Positions 17,461 through 26,931 of a DNA stretch of 64,000 nt are shown one piece after another. The notes beneath the pieces were generated by a model. That model ran no database searches and was not told the DNA's origin. It saw only the letters and a program-made list of their open reading frames with translations. The translations under genes were made by a program, and so were the position numbers. The DNA is from Clostridia bacterium (GTDB lineage: Bacteria; Bacillota; Clostridia; Lachnospirales; Lachnospiraceae). Numbering within the stretch: the stretch's first letter is position 1; each line of letters starts with the position of its first letter. Location: positions 50,522 to 114,521 of the forward strand of contig CAJTAK010000014.1 of the NCBI GenBank assembly GCA_910574255.1, in the 5' to 3' direction.

Positions 17461-17964
17461 CTAGATCTTCCGCCTTGCTGTACGAATCAGATGCTTCAAC
17501 TCCTCACGATCCCAGAGTTCTACCCCAATCTCATCTCCCAGCTCCAGCGCCGAAGGAAAGAAATAACTGTTCGTCAGAACTACCGGAATCTCACAGCCAT
17601 AAAAGCTTGCGCCTGCATAAGCCTCCTGGACCGCTTTGTTGGAAATTTTTCCTGTATAATGTTTACATTGCACTGCATAGGATACTCCGTCTTTGTCTGC
17701 CAGAATATCCACGCCCTGATCGCCGCTTCCCTTTGTTACCTCCACATGCGAAAAACCATTCCGCACCAAAAGCTCCGCAATATATTCCTCAAATTCCCAG
17801 CCATCCATTCTGTCAAAATCTGTTTTTCGGAACCGGCGGTTCTCTCCTGTCTTCCGAAACAGCCATCCTATAAACCGAAACAACATTTTAAAAGGCCAGA
17901 AAAAAATGCGAAGCAGCAATAGCACAGGCGCTGCAATCAGATAATAAAAAAGCTTTAAAAACAT
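17461..17964 (-). CDS. Membrane-anchored Mrr-like restriction-endonuclease-fold protein
   Basis: A 167-residue protein. The first ~40 residues are hydrophobic (LKLFYYLIAAPVLLLLRIFF), followed by a PD-(D/E)xK domain of the Mrr/DUF2034 type: FEEYIAELLVRNGF, then GDQGVDILAD and YAVQCKHYTG, which carry the Asp and Gln-x-Lys residues of the nuclease site. The final part (VVLTNSYFFPSALEL) is the conserved Mrr C-terminal strand and helix. ATG at 17964 is chosen because AAAGG and AGGGG stand upstream; a GTG at 17988 is the alternative. No methyltransferase gene is adjacent, so a role in restriction is not shown. Confidence 0.82.
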   Translation of the reverse strand: MFLKLFYYLIAAPVLLLLRIFFWPFKMLFRFIGWLFRKTGENRRFRKTDFDRMDGWEFEEYIAELLVRNGFSHVEVTKGSGDQGVDILADKDGVSYAVQCKHYTGKISNKAVQEAYAGASFYGCEIPVVLTNSYFFPSALELGDEIGVELWDREELKHLIRTARRKI

Positions 17965-17991
17965 ATCCCCTATAACCTTTCCGTACACAAA

Positions 17992-18037
17992 TAAGACTGC
18001 CGCAGAGAGAAAACAGTTTCCTTTATCTCTGCAACAG
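17992..18037 (-). terminator. Probable terminator after the Na/Pi cotransporter gene
   Basis: On the minus strand AAGACTGtTGCAGAGA pairs with TCTCTGCggCAGTCTT around a 17-base loop. The following bases (ATTTGTGT) form only a weak T tract, and the hairpin sits just upstream of the next gene's ribosome binding site. Confidence 0.6.
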
Positions 18038-18055
18038 TCTTGCCTCTATCTGCAA

Positions 18056-19675
18056 TTATTCATCCAAAATCGCAAATGCAATGTTGGTGGCATGGTCCGC
18101 AACACGCTCCAACCCGGAACAGATATCCGAGAAAATCATGCCCGACGCAGGCGTACACTCATTTCTGGTCAGGCGATCCACATGAGACTGCTGAAGCTGC
18201 TTTTCCAGAATATCCACCTGATTCTCAATCTGGGAAATCTCCTCCACATGCTCCCGATTGTTATGAGAAAAGGTATCCAAAGAGTATTGAAGAATCTTAT
18301 TCACCAGCTCCATCATCTCACCTAACTCATGCTGGGCCTCTTTGCTGAAGTTTATATTTTTCTCAATCCGCTGCTTTGCCGAATCCGCCACATTCTCCGC
18401 ATGGTCACCGATACGTTCAATATCATTCACCACATGGAACAGGCCGCCGATGCTCTTGGCATCATCCACAGGCAGGGTGGACTGGTTAATCTTTACCAGA
18501 TAATCCGTAATCGCATGGTTCAGGAAATTGATATTTTCCTCCACATGATATACTTCTTCTATGTCCTCCTCATCCAGGGTAATCAGGGCATTCATGGCGC
18601 GGTTCAGGTTGTTATAGGCAAGCTGTCCCATACGCTCCAATTCCTTGGTCACTTCTACCACTGCCGTAGCCGGAGAAAATACATTCTTTGCTCCAATGTA
18701 TACCAGTTCGAAGTCCTTCTCGTCGCCGCTCTCGTCTCCGGAAACCAGAAGATAGGTCAGTTTTACAATCATTCCCGAAAGGGGGAACAGCACAATTACC
18801 TGGAAAATCTTGAAGATAGTGTGGGCATTCGCCACCGCACGTCCGATATTTCCACCGGAAATCTGCATAAAGAAACCTTCCAGCCATCTGGATGCAAAAG
18901 CCAGAACAATTACCATTAAAATAGTTCCAAATACATTAAACAGGAAATGAATCAGCGATGCCCTCTTTGCATCCTTCTTTCCGCTTAAACCGGCAAGAAG
19001 GGCTGAAGTACAGGCGCCGATATTACAACCAAGAATAATATAGAAACAGATGCCAAGCTCCAACAATCCCTGCTGTGCCATCAAAAGCACAATACTGACC
19101 GTTACGGAAGAGCTCTGTACGATCGCTGTCACCAAAAATCCCATAAAGACAGCCAGAATCGGGTTAGACAAAGAACCAAGAGCATTTACAATCAAAGGGG
19201 AATCGTGAAGGGAAGACATGCTGCCGGACATTCCGCTCAGCCCCATAAACAGCACGCCGAAGCCTAAAACTACCTCGCCAATCTTCTTAACCATAGGCTT
19301 CTTGCAGAACATAACCATGATCACGCCTGCCATAAGAAATACCGGGGCAATCTCGGAAAGATTGAAGGCTACCAACTGGGAAGTAATGGTAGTACCAATG
19401 TTGGCGCCCATGATCACGCCGGCTGCCTGATATAATGTCATCAGGCCTGAGTTTACGAAGCTGACTACCATGACCGTAGTAGCGCTGGAGGATTGAATCA
19501 CTGCACAGAATACAATACCTACCAGCATTCCTACAAAGCGGTTCTTGGTAAAAAATTCCAGAATTCCTCTCAGCTTTGCTCCTGCCGCTTTTTCCAGACC
19601 GTCACTCATGAGCTTCATTCCATAGAGAAACAGGCCTAAGCCTCCGATCAGTCCCAGAATGATTGAATAATCCAT
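18056..19675 (-). CDS. Na+/phosphate cotransporter with PhoU-like domain
   Basis: A 539-residue protein. Residues 1 to about 310 form a Na/Pi cotransporter membrane domain with two inverted QSSSAT/QSSSVT motifs (AVIQSSSATTVMVV and AIVQSSSVTVSIVL) that mark the transport site, each followed by a GANIGTT or GCNIGAC motif. Residues about 340-539 form a helical PhoU-like domain (MGQLAYNNLNRAMNALI, RIGDHAENVADSAKQR, ERVADHATNIA), probably regulatory. This domain order is that of NptA/YjbB proteins. AGGAGA lies 6 bases before the ATG. It is monocistronic here. Confidence 0.95.
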   Translation of the reverse strand: MDYSIILGLIGGLGLFLYGMKLMSDGLEKAAGAKLRGILEFFTKNRFVGMLVGIVFCAVIQSSSATTVMVVSFVNSGLMTLYQAAGVIMGANIGTTITSQLVAFNLSEIAPVFLMAGVIMVMFCKKPMVKKIGEVVLGFGVLFMGLSGMSGSMSSLHDSPLIVNALGSLSNPILAVFMGFLVTAIVQSSSVTVSIVLLMAQQGLLELGICFYIILGCNIGACTSALLAGLSGKKDAKRASLIHFLFNVFGTILMVIVLAFASRWLEGFFMQISGGNIGRAVANAHTIFKIFQVIVLFPLSGMIVKLTYLLVSGDESGDEKDFELVYIGAKNVFSPATAVVEVTKELERMGQLAYNNLNRAMNALITLDEEDIEEVYHVEENINFLNHAITDYLVKINQSTLPVDDAKSIGGLFHVVNDIERIGDHAENVADSAKQRIEKNINFSKEAQHELGEMMELVNKILQYSLDTFSHNNREHVEEISQIENQVDILEKQLQQSHVDRLTRNECTPASGMIFSDICSGLERVADHATNIAFAILDE

Positions 19676-19846
19676 GGCTTTCTCCTTTGCATTTTACTTG
19701 TTTTTTCCTGAGAATTACTGTTATTTACAGGCTTTTAGCCAATAAACCAGTGACTGTTTTGCGAACTTCATAAATTCTTCATATATACTTTAATATAAAT
19801 TCATAGATCGTGCAAGTAAAATTATAGAACTTATGGAACTTATGCA

Positions 19847-20740
19847 TCAACTGAAGAATTCCCGTCCCCAGGCCACGTCGGACTCTATCTGGGCTTTCAG
19901 GGCTTCTAATGTGGGAAATCTGCGTTCCGGGCGCTCATAGCCATAAAATTGTACTTGTATGATTTCTCCGTACAGGTTTCGATCCAGATCAAACAGGTAG
20001 GTTTCTACACCTCTCTTGGTCTCTCCCCCTACTGTGGGTTTGTAGCCGATGTTGGTGATTCCCTCAAAGGTTTCTCCGGCAATGATTGTCCGAGTGGCAT
20101 AGACGCCGTTGGGCGGAAGGAGCTTCTGTTCTCTCGGAAGCAGGTTCGTGGTGGGCATCCCTAAGGTTCTTCCGATCTGCCTGCCATGGAGGACTTCTCC
20201 TGTGACGGAGTAGGCATAGCCCAGAAGCTGGTTTACCAGCTCCATATGCCCCTGCTCCAGTTCTTCCCGGATGAAGGTGCTGCTGATTTCCCGGCCCTGC
20301 CAGCAGGCTTTTTCTACTACTTCCACCTGAAAGCCGCAGGACTCACTCATCTGCTGCAGCAGATGGTAATCGCCCCTGCGCTGATAGCCGAAACGAAAAT
20401 CGGTTCCTACTGCCAGATATTTTGCATGGAGACGTTTTTTCAGTACTTCCTGTACAAATTCCTCCGGCTCCATATGGGAAAGCTCTGGGGTAAATGGACA
20501 TTCCACCAGATAATCCAGATGTTCCCGGCGCAAAAGCTCTCTGCGTTCTTCCGGAAGGGTCAGTGCCGGCCGTTCTCCGAAATCAAAAGTAAAAATCAAT
20601 GAGGCAAGTCCCTCTTTTTTCTTTTTTAAAATGCGCTCTACCAGAAGGTGATGTCCCTGATGCAGTCCGTCAAATTTTCCAAGAGAAATGGCTGTAGGCT
20701 CTGCTATCTGAAATTTTGTTGTGTTTTTGATTATTTTCAT
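19847..20740 (-). CDS. ribF: Bifunctional riboflavin kinase / FAD synthetase
   Basis: A 297-residue enzyme that makes FMN from riboflavin and then FAD. The N-terminal nucleotidyltransferase has the HxGH-type GLHQGHH motif near residue 28 and the ISSTFIREEL segment near 160. The C-terminal flavokinase (about 175-297) has GRQIGRTLGMPTTNL and NGVYATRT. The length is typical (about 300). It is the last gene of the nusA-infB operon, 25 bases after truB. A weak TAAGGGT ribosome binding site precedes the ATG. Confidence 0.97.
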   Translation of the reverse strand: MKIIKNTTKFQIAEPTAISLGKFDGLHQGHHLLVERILKKKKEGLASLIFTFDFGERPALTLPEERRELLRREHLDYLVECPFTPELSHMEPEEFVQEVLKKRLHAKYLAVGTDFRFGYQRRGDYHLLQQMSESCGFQVEVVEKACWQGREISSTFIREELEQGHMELVNQLLGYAYSVTGEVLHGRQIGRTLGMPTTNLLPREQKLLPPNGVYATRTIIAGETFEGITNIGYKPTVGGETKRGVETYLFDLDRNLYGEIIQVQFYGYERPERRFPTLEALKAQIESDVAWGREFFS

Positions 20741-20765
20741 GGCTGTTACCCTTACTTTATATCAC

Positions 20766-21656
20766 TTATAGAAACATCTTCACCGGACGGAACATCTTCT
20801 GCTCATACTGATAGATTCCCACAAAAACTCCTTTGGAATCGTAGACGCAGACAGGCGAAGCGTCTGTTCCTGCCGCCGAAACGTCAACGGCAATGGACAA
20901 TTCAAAGGGATTGCCGTTATAAACCAGCCGATCCCCCGCTTCTTTCATCTGAACCCGGGGATACTGTTCAAACATTTTGTCTACAGGAATCAGGCATTCG
21001 GAAATCCTGCCTGCTGCCATTTTTTCCTCTATTTGAGAAAGACGCAGACTGTCTTCTATGCGAAACCGATCCACACGGGTGCGGAGAAGGCTTTTCATAC
21101 AGCCGCCGCAGCCTAATTTCCCTCCGATATCATGGCAGAGAGTTCGTATATAAGTTCCACTGGAGCAAGTCACTGTAAAAGAAGCTTCCGGCAGTTCTAT
21201 CCGGGAAATAGAAATTTCATGCAAGGTTACTTTTCTGGACTTTCGTTCTATCTCTTTCCCCTCTCTTGCCAATTCATACAGCTTCTTCCCGTTTACTTTC
21301 AAAGCTGAGTACATGGGCGGCACCTGATCGTAACTTCCCTGAAAAGAAAGAATGGCATCCCGTACTGCTTCCCCGCTTACTGTTATCTCCGACTTGTGTA
21401 AAACTTTTCCGGAGAGATCCTGCGTGTCTGTCTCCTGTCCCAGCAGCAGAACTGCCTGGTAGGTTTTTTCTTTTTCCGTCAGCATTCCGCAGAGCTTTGT
21501 GGCATTTCCCACACATACAGGAAGAACTCCCTCCGCATCGGGATCGAGAGTTCCTGTATGTCCTATTTTTTTCTGTTTTAGAATTCCGCGGAGCTTCGCC
21601 ACCACATCATGGGAGGTAAAGCCTGCTTCTTTATAAATATTGAGAATTCCGTTCAT
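20766..21656 (-). CDS. truB: tRNA pseudouridine 55 synthase
   Basis: A 296-residue enzyme that forms pseudouridine at position 55 in the tRNA T loop. It has the N-terminal NGILNIYKEAGFTSHDVV and the catalytic motif HTGTLDPDAEG, with Asp38 as the nucleophile. YSALKVNGKKLYELAREGKE and CSSGTYIRTLCHDIG are also diagnostic. A short PUA-like C-terminus is present. It lies between nrnA (61 bases) and ribF, its usual neighbours. Confidence 0.97.
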   Translation of the reverse strand: MNGILNIYKEAGFTSHDVVAKLRGILKQKKIGHTGTLDPDAEGVLPVCVGNATKLCGMLTEKEKTYQAVLLLGQETDTQDLSGKVLHKSEITVSGEAVRDAILSFQGSYDQVPPMYSALKVNGKKLYELAREGKEIERKSRKVTLHEISISRIELPEASFTVTCSSGTYIRTLCHDIGGKLGCGGCMKSLLRTRVDRFRIEDSLRLSQIEEKMAAGRISECLIPVDKMFEQYPRVQMKEAGDRLVYNGNPFELSIAVDVSAAGTDASPVCVYDSKGVFVGIYQYEQKMFRPVKMFL

Positions 21657-21717
21657 TTCGGATACTTCCTGTCTGCATTTTTCGCTGTAATGCTATTGGT
21701 ATTTCACAGGCTGCCAT

Positions 21718-22677
21718 TTACTCAGCCTGTAAAAGCTGCTGTTCAATATGTAAAGTCAGATTGTTGACTACGTCATGAAGGGTCCCGTGCATGGTACAGC
21801 CAGCAGCTTTTACATGGCCGCCGCCTCCAAAGTAGGTGCAGACCTGACTTACATCTATAGGCCCGTTGGAGCGCAGGCTTACCTTATACTCCTGATTTCC
21901 TGTTTCATGAAGGAAAATCGCCACCTGAACACCCTTTGTCACCCGAAGCTGGTTCACAATACCCTCCAGATCCTTGGGCCCTACTCCATAAAACTCCATG
22001 TCCTTCTGGCGCATTCTTCCCATAATCACTTTTCCGTCTAAAAGCAATATGCTCTCCATCAGCGCCCGGCCTAAAACCTGATTCTGAATATACGTTTTCT
22101 GATAAAAAGTCTCGTCTATAATCCGGGAAAAATCAATACCTTTGGCGATCAGCTTTCCTGCGATCTCCATGGTTTTTTGCGTGGTATTGGAATACTGGAA
22201 AATCCCCGTGTCGTGGATAATGCCCATATAGAGAGCTTCTGCTGTATTTTGGGATATCTTCTCTTCTTCCATTGTGCCGAAAACGAGTTCTGCCGTGGAG
22301 CTTGCCTTTGGATCAATGCAGTTTTCATCTGCAAATCCCTGATTGGTAATGTGATGGTCTATGCAGATTCTCCGGCCGGCTGTCTCAAAATACTTAAGAG
22401 CCGCTCCCAGACGCTCCTTGTCGCTTGCGTCCAGGGAAAGGAAGATGTCGTACTGCCTGTCTTCTGTATAGTCTGTCTCTATGTCTTCTCCCCCACACAA
22501 GAGTGCAAACGCCGGATTGACGGACTCCAGATAAACTGTCACCTCAATCTCCGGAAAGTTCTCCCGTATGTAGCCGTACACGGCCAGACAGGAACCGGTA
22601 CAGTCCCCGTCAGGCCTTACATGCCCTGCAATTGCAACACTTTTTACCTGTTTAAGTTCATTCGCCAGTTTGATCAT
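21718..22677 (-). CDS. nrnA: DHH/DHHA1 oligoribonuclease and pAp phosphatase
   Basis: A 319-residue NrnA-type phosphoesterase, which degrades short RNA oligomers and 3',5'-pAp with Mn2+. The DHH domain has VAIAGHVRPDGDCTGS, LSLDASDKERLG and the signature DHHITN, and later ALYMGIIHDTGIFQYSNT. The DHHA1 domain ends with GGGGHVKAAGCT. ATG at 22677 has AAGGAGG six bases upstream; the longer frame to 22710 lacks this. It sits between rbfA and truB as in other Clostridia. Confidence 0.95.
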   Translation of the reverse strand: MIKLANELKQVKSVAIAGHVRPDGDCTGSCLAVYGYIRENFPEIEVTVYLESVNPAFALLCGGEDIETDYTEDRQYDIFLSLDASDKERLGAALKYFETAGRRICIDHHITNQGFADENCIDPKASSTAELVFGTMEEEKISQNTAEALYMGIIHDTGIFQYSNTTQKTMEIAGKLIAKGIDFSRIIDETFYQKTYIQNQVLGRALMESILLLDGKVIMGRMRQKDMEFYGVGPKDLEGIVNQLRVTKGVQVAIFLHETGNQEYKVSLRSNGPIDVSQVCTYFGGGGHVKAAGCTMHGTLHDVVNNLTLHIEQQLLQAE

Positions 22678-22743
22678 TTTTTCCTCCTTCTGCCGCACTT
22701 GATGCGTCATCTAGGCAGATTTAAAAGTTCTCTTCCAAACTCA

Positions 22744-23109
22744 TTATTCTTGATCCTCTTTCCGGTTCACCTGGTCAATGAATTTGGACATATTCACACC
22801 GTACTCAATGGACTGATCCAGAATAAAACGAATCTCCGGTGTATTGCGCAGATTGATGGATTTGGCCAGCGCACGGCGGATATAGCCTTCTGCACTCTTT
22901 AATCCTGCCAGTGTATCCTGCTGCTCCTGCTCATCTCCCAGAACGCTGATATATGCTTTGGCACTCTTCAAATCAGGTGCCACCTCCACCTCCACCACCG
23001 TGGTCATAGGGTGGATCCGGGGATCCTTAATCTCGCCCCGGATGATATTGCTCAGTTCTCTTTTGACCTCTCCATTAATTCTTGTATTTTTGATACTGTT
23101 TTTTCTCAT
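22744..23109 (-). CDS. rbfA: Ribosome-binding factor A
   Basis: A 121-residue KH-type protein needed for 30S maturation and cold growth. It shows the family elements RINGEVKRELSNIIRGEIKDPRI, TTVVEVEVAPDLKSAKAYIS and LRNTPEIRFILDQSIEYG. It lies 78 bases after infB, its usual operon partner, and before nrnA. Confidence 0.97.
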   Translation of the reverse strand: MRKNSIKNTRINGEVKRELSNIIRGEIKDPRIHPMTTVVEVEVAPDLKSAKAYISVLGDEQEQQDTLAGLKSAEGYIRRALAKSINLRNTPEIRFILDQSIEYGVNMSKFIDQVNRKEDQE

Positions 23110-23187
23110 TTCTATCTCCCTGGGGCAAGCGGATATGCCTGCATATCCATTTACCCCTCAAATCAGTTGCCGGCATGCCAATGCAGC

Positions 23188-26100
23188 CTATCTGGGCACC
23201 TCTACCATGGTATAGGCTTCCACAATATCCAGCTCCTGAATATCATTAAACTTTTCAAAGACCAGACCGCACTCGTAGCCTGTCTTTACTTCCTTCACAT
23301 CATCTTTGAATCTTCGTAAGGATGCCAAATCGCCGTCAAAGATCTGCTCTCCCTCTCTTGTAATCCGGCACTTGCAGCCTCTCTGGAATACGCCGTCCAA
23401 TACATAGGAACCGGCAATATTGCCCACGCCGGATGCCTTGAAGATCTGGCGTACCTCTGCATGGCCCAGAACCTTCTCCTCGAATACCGGATCCAGCATT
23501 CCCTTCATGGCCGTCTCTACATCATTGATTGCATCGTAAATTACGCGGTACAGCCGCAGATCGACCTTTTCTCTCTCCGCCGTCTCCTTCGCCGTCGCAT
23601 CCGGCCTTACATTGAAGCCGATGATAATGGCATTGGACGCAGAAGCCAGACTTACGTCGGACTCGTTGATTGCTCCTACTCCGCCGTGGATAATCTTTAC
23701 CACAACCTCCTCGTTGGAAAGCTTTAAAAGACTTTGCTTTACGGCCTCCACGGAACCCTGCACGTCTGCTTTTACGATGATGTTCAGCTCCTTTAAGTTG
23801 CCGGACTGGATCTGAGAATACAGATCGTCCAGAGACATCTTAAGCTTTGTATCCTCCAGAAGCCGCTCTCTGCTTTCCTTCACATAGGTTTCCGCAAAGG
23901 CTCTTGCTTCCTTGTCTGTCTCCGGAGATACGAAGATCTCTCCTGCTCCCGGCACATCATTCAGTCCCAGAATCTCAACCGGCTTGGAGGGGCCTGCCTC
24001 CTTCACCCGGCGGCCGTTGTCATCCATCATGGCACGAACCTTGCCGTGGCAGGATCCCACTGCAATGTGATCTCCCACATGAAGGGTTCCCTTCTGCACC
24101 AAAACAGTTGCAACCGGGCCCTTTCCTTTGTCAAGCTCTGCCTCAATCACCAGACCTCTTGCCCTGCGGTTGGGGTTCGCTTTCAGCTCCAGCACCTCGG
24201 CCGTCAGAAGGATCATTTCCAGAAGGTTATCTAAGCCTTCATGAGTATGAGCAGATACGGGTACGAAAATAGTGCTTCCGCCCCAATCCTCGGGAATCAG
24301 TTCATGCTCTACCAGCTCCTGCTTTACCCGCTCAAGGTTGGCGCTGGGCTTATCAATCTTGTTAATTGCTACAATAATCTCAATGCCTGCGGCTTTGGCG
24401 TGGTTGATGGCCTCTACCGTCTGAGGCATGACGCCGTCGTCCGCCGCTACTACCAGAATAGCAATATCTGTGGAATTGGCTCCGCGCATACGCATGGCTG
24501 TAAATGCTTCGTGTCCCGGCGTATCCAGGAAGGTGATCTTCTGTCCGTTGATGGATACCACATAAGCTCCGATGTGCTGTGTAATTCCGCCTGCCTCCCG
24601 GTCAATCACATGAGTATCACGGATAGCATCCAGAAGGGAGGTTTTTCCGTGGTCAACGTGCCCCATTACGCACACAACCGGCGGCCGGGAAACAAGGGTT
24701 TCCGCTGCATCCTCTACATCCTCCAGCATCTTTCCGATTACATCCTCTTTTTCCTCCGGAACGGGATCGTAATTCATTTCCATGGCCAGCTCTCCGGCTG
24801 CCTCGAAATCCAGCTCGGAATTTACCGTTACCATCTTGCCTTCCAGAAACAGCTTCTTAATAATGACCGAAGGCTGAATCTTCATTCGCTCTGCCAGATC
24901 GTGGATGCTGATAAGCTCCGGAATCTGAATTACCTTTGGCGTAAGATCTTCCTTCTTTGGTGCCGGAGCCGCCGGACGCACCGGCGCAGAGCCCTTGCCG
25001 CCCCTGCCGTTTTTCTGGTTCGGACGATTGCCGCCCTGATTTGGCCGGCGGCTTCCCTGACCGGGCTTACCGCCCCATTTATCATTGAATTTGCTGTTTT
25101 TCTCTTTTTTGCTGTCATCATTTCGGTTCTTATTCTCCGCTCTGCGGTTTTCTGTCTTGCGAAGTTCTACAACGGGAGCTGCCGGAATATCCATGGAACG
25201 GCGGCTGTCTCTTCCCTGACCGCTTCGGCCATCCCGGCCCTGGCTGCCATAGCTTCTCTGACCGTCCCGGCCCTGACCGCCCCGGTTATCGCGATTATCC
25301 CGGCCTTGGCCTCCAAAGCTTCTCTGGCCATCCCGGCCCTGGCCGCCCCGGTTATCTCGACTGTCCCGGCCCTGGCCGCCGAAGCTTCTCTGGCCATCCC
25401 GGCTCTGACCGCCCCGGTTATCTCGACTGTCCCGGCCCTGGCCGCCGAAGCTTCTCTGGCCATCCCGGCTCTGACCGCCTCGGTTATCACGGCTGTCTCT
25501 CCCTTGTCCGTCACGGCTCTGACCGCTGCGATTCTCACGGCTCTGATTACCTTGGGACCTTTGACCGTCACGCCCCGCATTCTGTGAAGGCTTTGCTGCT
25601 GTCTGCTGCAGACGGCGTTCCGGCTGCTGTGCCGGCCGCTCTGCCTGCTGGGCGGAACGTTCCGTCTCTGGTGCAACAGCTTTTACAGCTTCCGGTTTCA
25701 CCGGCTTTGCAGCCGGCTGCTCTGCCCCTGACGGGCTCACCCCAATGCCTGATACCGGACGGCCCGATGTCGGCGCTGCCCCAGCCGGCTTTACCTGGCC
25801 GGAGGCTGCTGCGGGCTTTGCCTGACCTCCCTGTACTGCCGTTTTACCTTCGGCCGGTCTTCTCTGGCCCGGGGCTGCTGGACGATTCTGCCCCGGTGCT
25901 GCAGGACGGCCCTGGCCTCCTGGAACTGCCGGGCGCCCCTGCTGGGAACGGGCCTGATTCGCGCGCCGCTCTGCTCTGGGATCTTTGATTCCCGTCTGGC
26001 TGTTATGTGTGTTATATACTGCAATGATTTTTTTCTTTCTTGGCGGCGCTGCCGGTGCTGCTTCCTTTGCCGGTGCTGCTTCTTTTGCAGGCGTCCCTTC

Positions 26101-26280
26101 CTTTGCCGAAGCCGCAGGAGCCTGCTTTGGTGCAAAGGCTTTCTTTACCATTCCCTCCTGCTCATCCGTCAGTACGCTCATATGGCTCTTTACCTCTATA
26201 TTTTTCTCACTTAAAAATGCGAGAATCTCTTTGTTTGACTTATCTAATTCTTTTGCAAGTTCATGTACTCTTTTCGACAT
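23188..26280 (-). CDS. infB: Translation initiation factor IF-2
   Basis: At 1030 residues this is long for the family. Residues 1-50 are an IF2_N domain ([20 protein letters not shown]). Then comes a ~370-residue linker rich in Ala, Pro and Lys and, at about 260-357, an Arg-Gly-Asp-Gln repeat region. A second IF2_N domain (about 445-495) precedes the GTPase domain, with G1 GHVDHGKT at 540-547, DTPGHEAF, and NKIDKPSAN. Domains II, III and IV follow and end in [12 protein letters not shown]-2 brings fMet-tRNA to the 30S subunit. It lies 39 bases after ylxQ. Confidence 0.98.
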   Translation of the reverse strand: MSKRVHELAKELDKSNKEILAFLSEKNIEVKSHMSVLTDEQEGMVKKAFAPKQAPAASAKEGTPAKEAAPAKEAAPAAPPRKKKIIAVYNTHNSQTGIKDPRAERRANQARSQQGRPAVPGGQGRPAAPGQNRPAAPGQRRPAEGKTAVQGGQAKPAAASGQVKPAGAAPTSGRPVSGIGVSPSGAEQPAAKPVKPEAVKAVAPETERSAQQAERPAQQPERRLQQTAAKPSQNAGRDGQRSQGNQSRENRSGQSRDGQGRDSRDNRGGQSRDGQRSFGGQGRDSRDNRGGQSRDGQRSFGGQGRDSRDNRGGQGRDGQRSFGGQGRDNRDNRGGQGRDGQRSYGSQGRDGRSGQGRDSRRSMDIPAAPVVELRKTENRRAENKNRNDDSKKEKNSKFNDKWGGKPGQGSRRPNQGGNRPNQKNGRGGKGSAPVRPAAPAPKKEDLTPKVIQIPELISIHDLAERMKIQPSVIIKKLFLEGKMVTVNSELDFEAAGELAMEMNYDPVPEEKEDVIGKMLEDVEDAAETLVSRPPVVCVMGHVDHGKTSLLDAIRDTHVIDREAGGITQHIGAYVVSINGQKITFLDTPGHEAFTAMRMRGANSTDIAILVVAADDGVMPQTVEAINHAKAAGIEIIVAINKIDKPSANLERVKQELVEHELIPEDWGGSTIFVPVSAHTHEGLDNLLEMILLTAEVLELKANPNRRARGLVIEAELDKGKGPVATVLVQKGTLHVGDHIAVGSCHGKVRAMMDDNGRRVKEAGPSKPVEILGLNDVPGAGEIFVSPETDKEARAFAETYVKESRERLLEDTKLKMSLDDLYSQIQSGNLKELNIIVKADVQGSVEAVKQSLLKLSNEEVVVKIIHGGVGAINESDVSLASASNAIIIGFNVRPDATAKETAEREKVDLRLYRVIYDAINDVETAMKGMLDPVFEEKVLGHAEVRQIFKASGVGNIAGSYVLDGVFQRGCKCRITREGEQIFDGDLASLRRFKDDVKEVKTGYECGLVFEKFNDIQELDIVEAYTMVEVPR
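25205..25510 (-). repeat. In-frame 66-bp tandem repeats in infB
   Basis: Four or so units of 66 bp encode a 22-residue segment containing [20 protein letters not shown]. Flanking, less regular copies are also rich in RDG and RDNR. The units differ by only a few bases (S/G and F/Y changes), so they probably expanded recently. The region is Arg/Gly-rich and predicted to be disordered. Confidence 0.88.
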
Positions 26281-26319
26281 ACTTACCTCCGTTATTCAGT
26301 TTGTATTCCACAGGCATTT

Positions 26320-26628
26320 TCATTCATGGATCAAATTCTTTTCTATGGCCTTTGCCAGTCCTGCGTCCAATACTGCCAGCGAAGCCCGGAATTCCTTTCC
26401 TATGGCATGCCCCAGTTCTTCTTTTTCCCCGAAGAAATGTAGGGGCACTCTATAGTAATCACACATATTGCGAAATTTTTTCTTTGTGTTTTCTGATGCA
26501 GTCTCTGACACAATCACCAGGGCTGCTTTCCCGGCCTTAACTGCCTTTTCTGTTGCAAATTCTCCGCTTACAACCTTACCGGCCTTCATAGCCATGCCAA
26601 TCATCCCATATGCTTTATTCCATGCCAA
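26320..26628 (-). CDS. ylxQ: L7Ae/L30e-family RNA-binding protein YlxQ
   Basis: A 102-residue protein with the L7Ae fold: GMIGMAMKAGKVVSGEFATEKAVKAGKAALVIVSETASENT is the typical YlxQ/RplGA pattern of kink-turn binding proteins. The start is read as TTG at 26628, overlapping the end of ylxR by 14 bases, with GGAG ten bases upstream. An ATG at 26604 is the alternative. Its place between ylxR and infB is the standard order. Confidence 0.9.
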   Translation of the reverse strand: MAWNKAYGMIGMAMKAGKVVSGEFATEKAVKAGKAALVIVSETASENTKKKFRNMCDYYRVPLHFFGEKEELGHAIGKEFRASLAVLDAGLAKAIEKNLIHE

Positions 26629-26893
26629 TTTTATCCAGCTCCTTTTCCAGACTGTCGTACACCTCCGGAGGAATGTTCATTTTCAATGAGCGCTCCAAAC
26701 CACGATTTTTCTTTGCCTTTCTCAGGCATTCTTTTGAAAAACACAGGTAGGCTCCCCGGCCATTCTTCCGGCCTGTGGTATCCAGTACGACTTCACCCTC
26801 TGCTGTCTTTAGGATACGCAGCATTTCTTTTTTGCTTTTCATTTCCTGACAGCCGGTGCACTGGCGCATAGGCACTTTACGATTTGTACTCAA
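26615..26893 (-). CDS. ylxR: YlxR-family nucleic-acid-binding protein
   Basis: A 92-residue basic protein with the conserved RQCTGCQEMKSKKEMLRI and GRKNGRGAYLCFSKECLRKA motifs of the YlxR (DUF448) family. The start is read as TTG at 26893 with AGGATG about 8 bases upstream, since the family usually has six to ten residues before the CTGC motif. It follows nusA by 38 bases and overlaps ylxQ. Its role is thought to be in RNA binding or transcription control. Confidence 0.9.
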   Translation of the reverse strand: MSTNRKVPMRQCTGCQEMKSKKEMLRILKTAEGEVVLDTTGRKNGRGAYLCFSKECLRKAKKNRGLERSLKMNIPPEVYDSLEKELDKIGME

Positions 26894-26931
26894 TCTATCA
26901 CATCCTGATCTCTGCCCGAGAGCAGATTTTT

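Noticed and set aside
17461..17964. Part of a restriction-modification or defence island
   Set aside because: There is only one nuclease-fold gene, with no methyltransferase or other defence gene beside it.
24241..25587. 448-residue open frame on the plus strand
   Set aside because: It is antisense to infB and stays open because of the GC-rich in-frame repeats; its product is a low-complexity Ala/Leu/Pro sequence with no family features.
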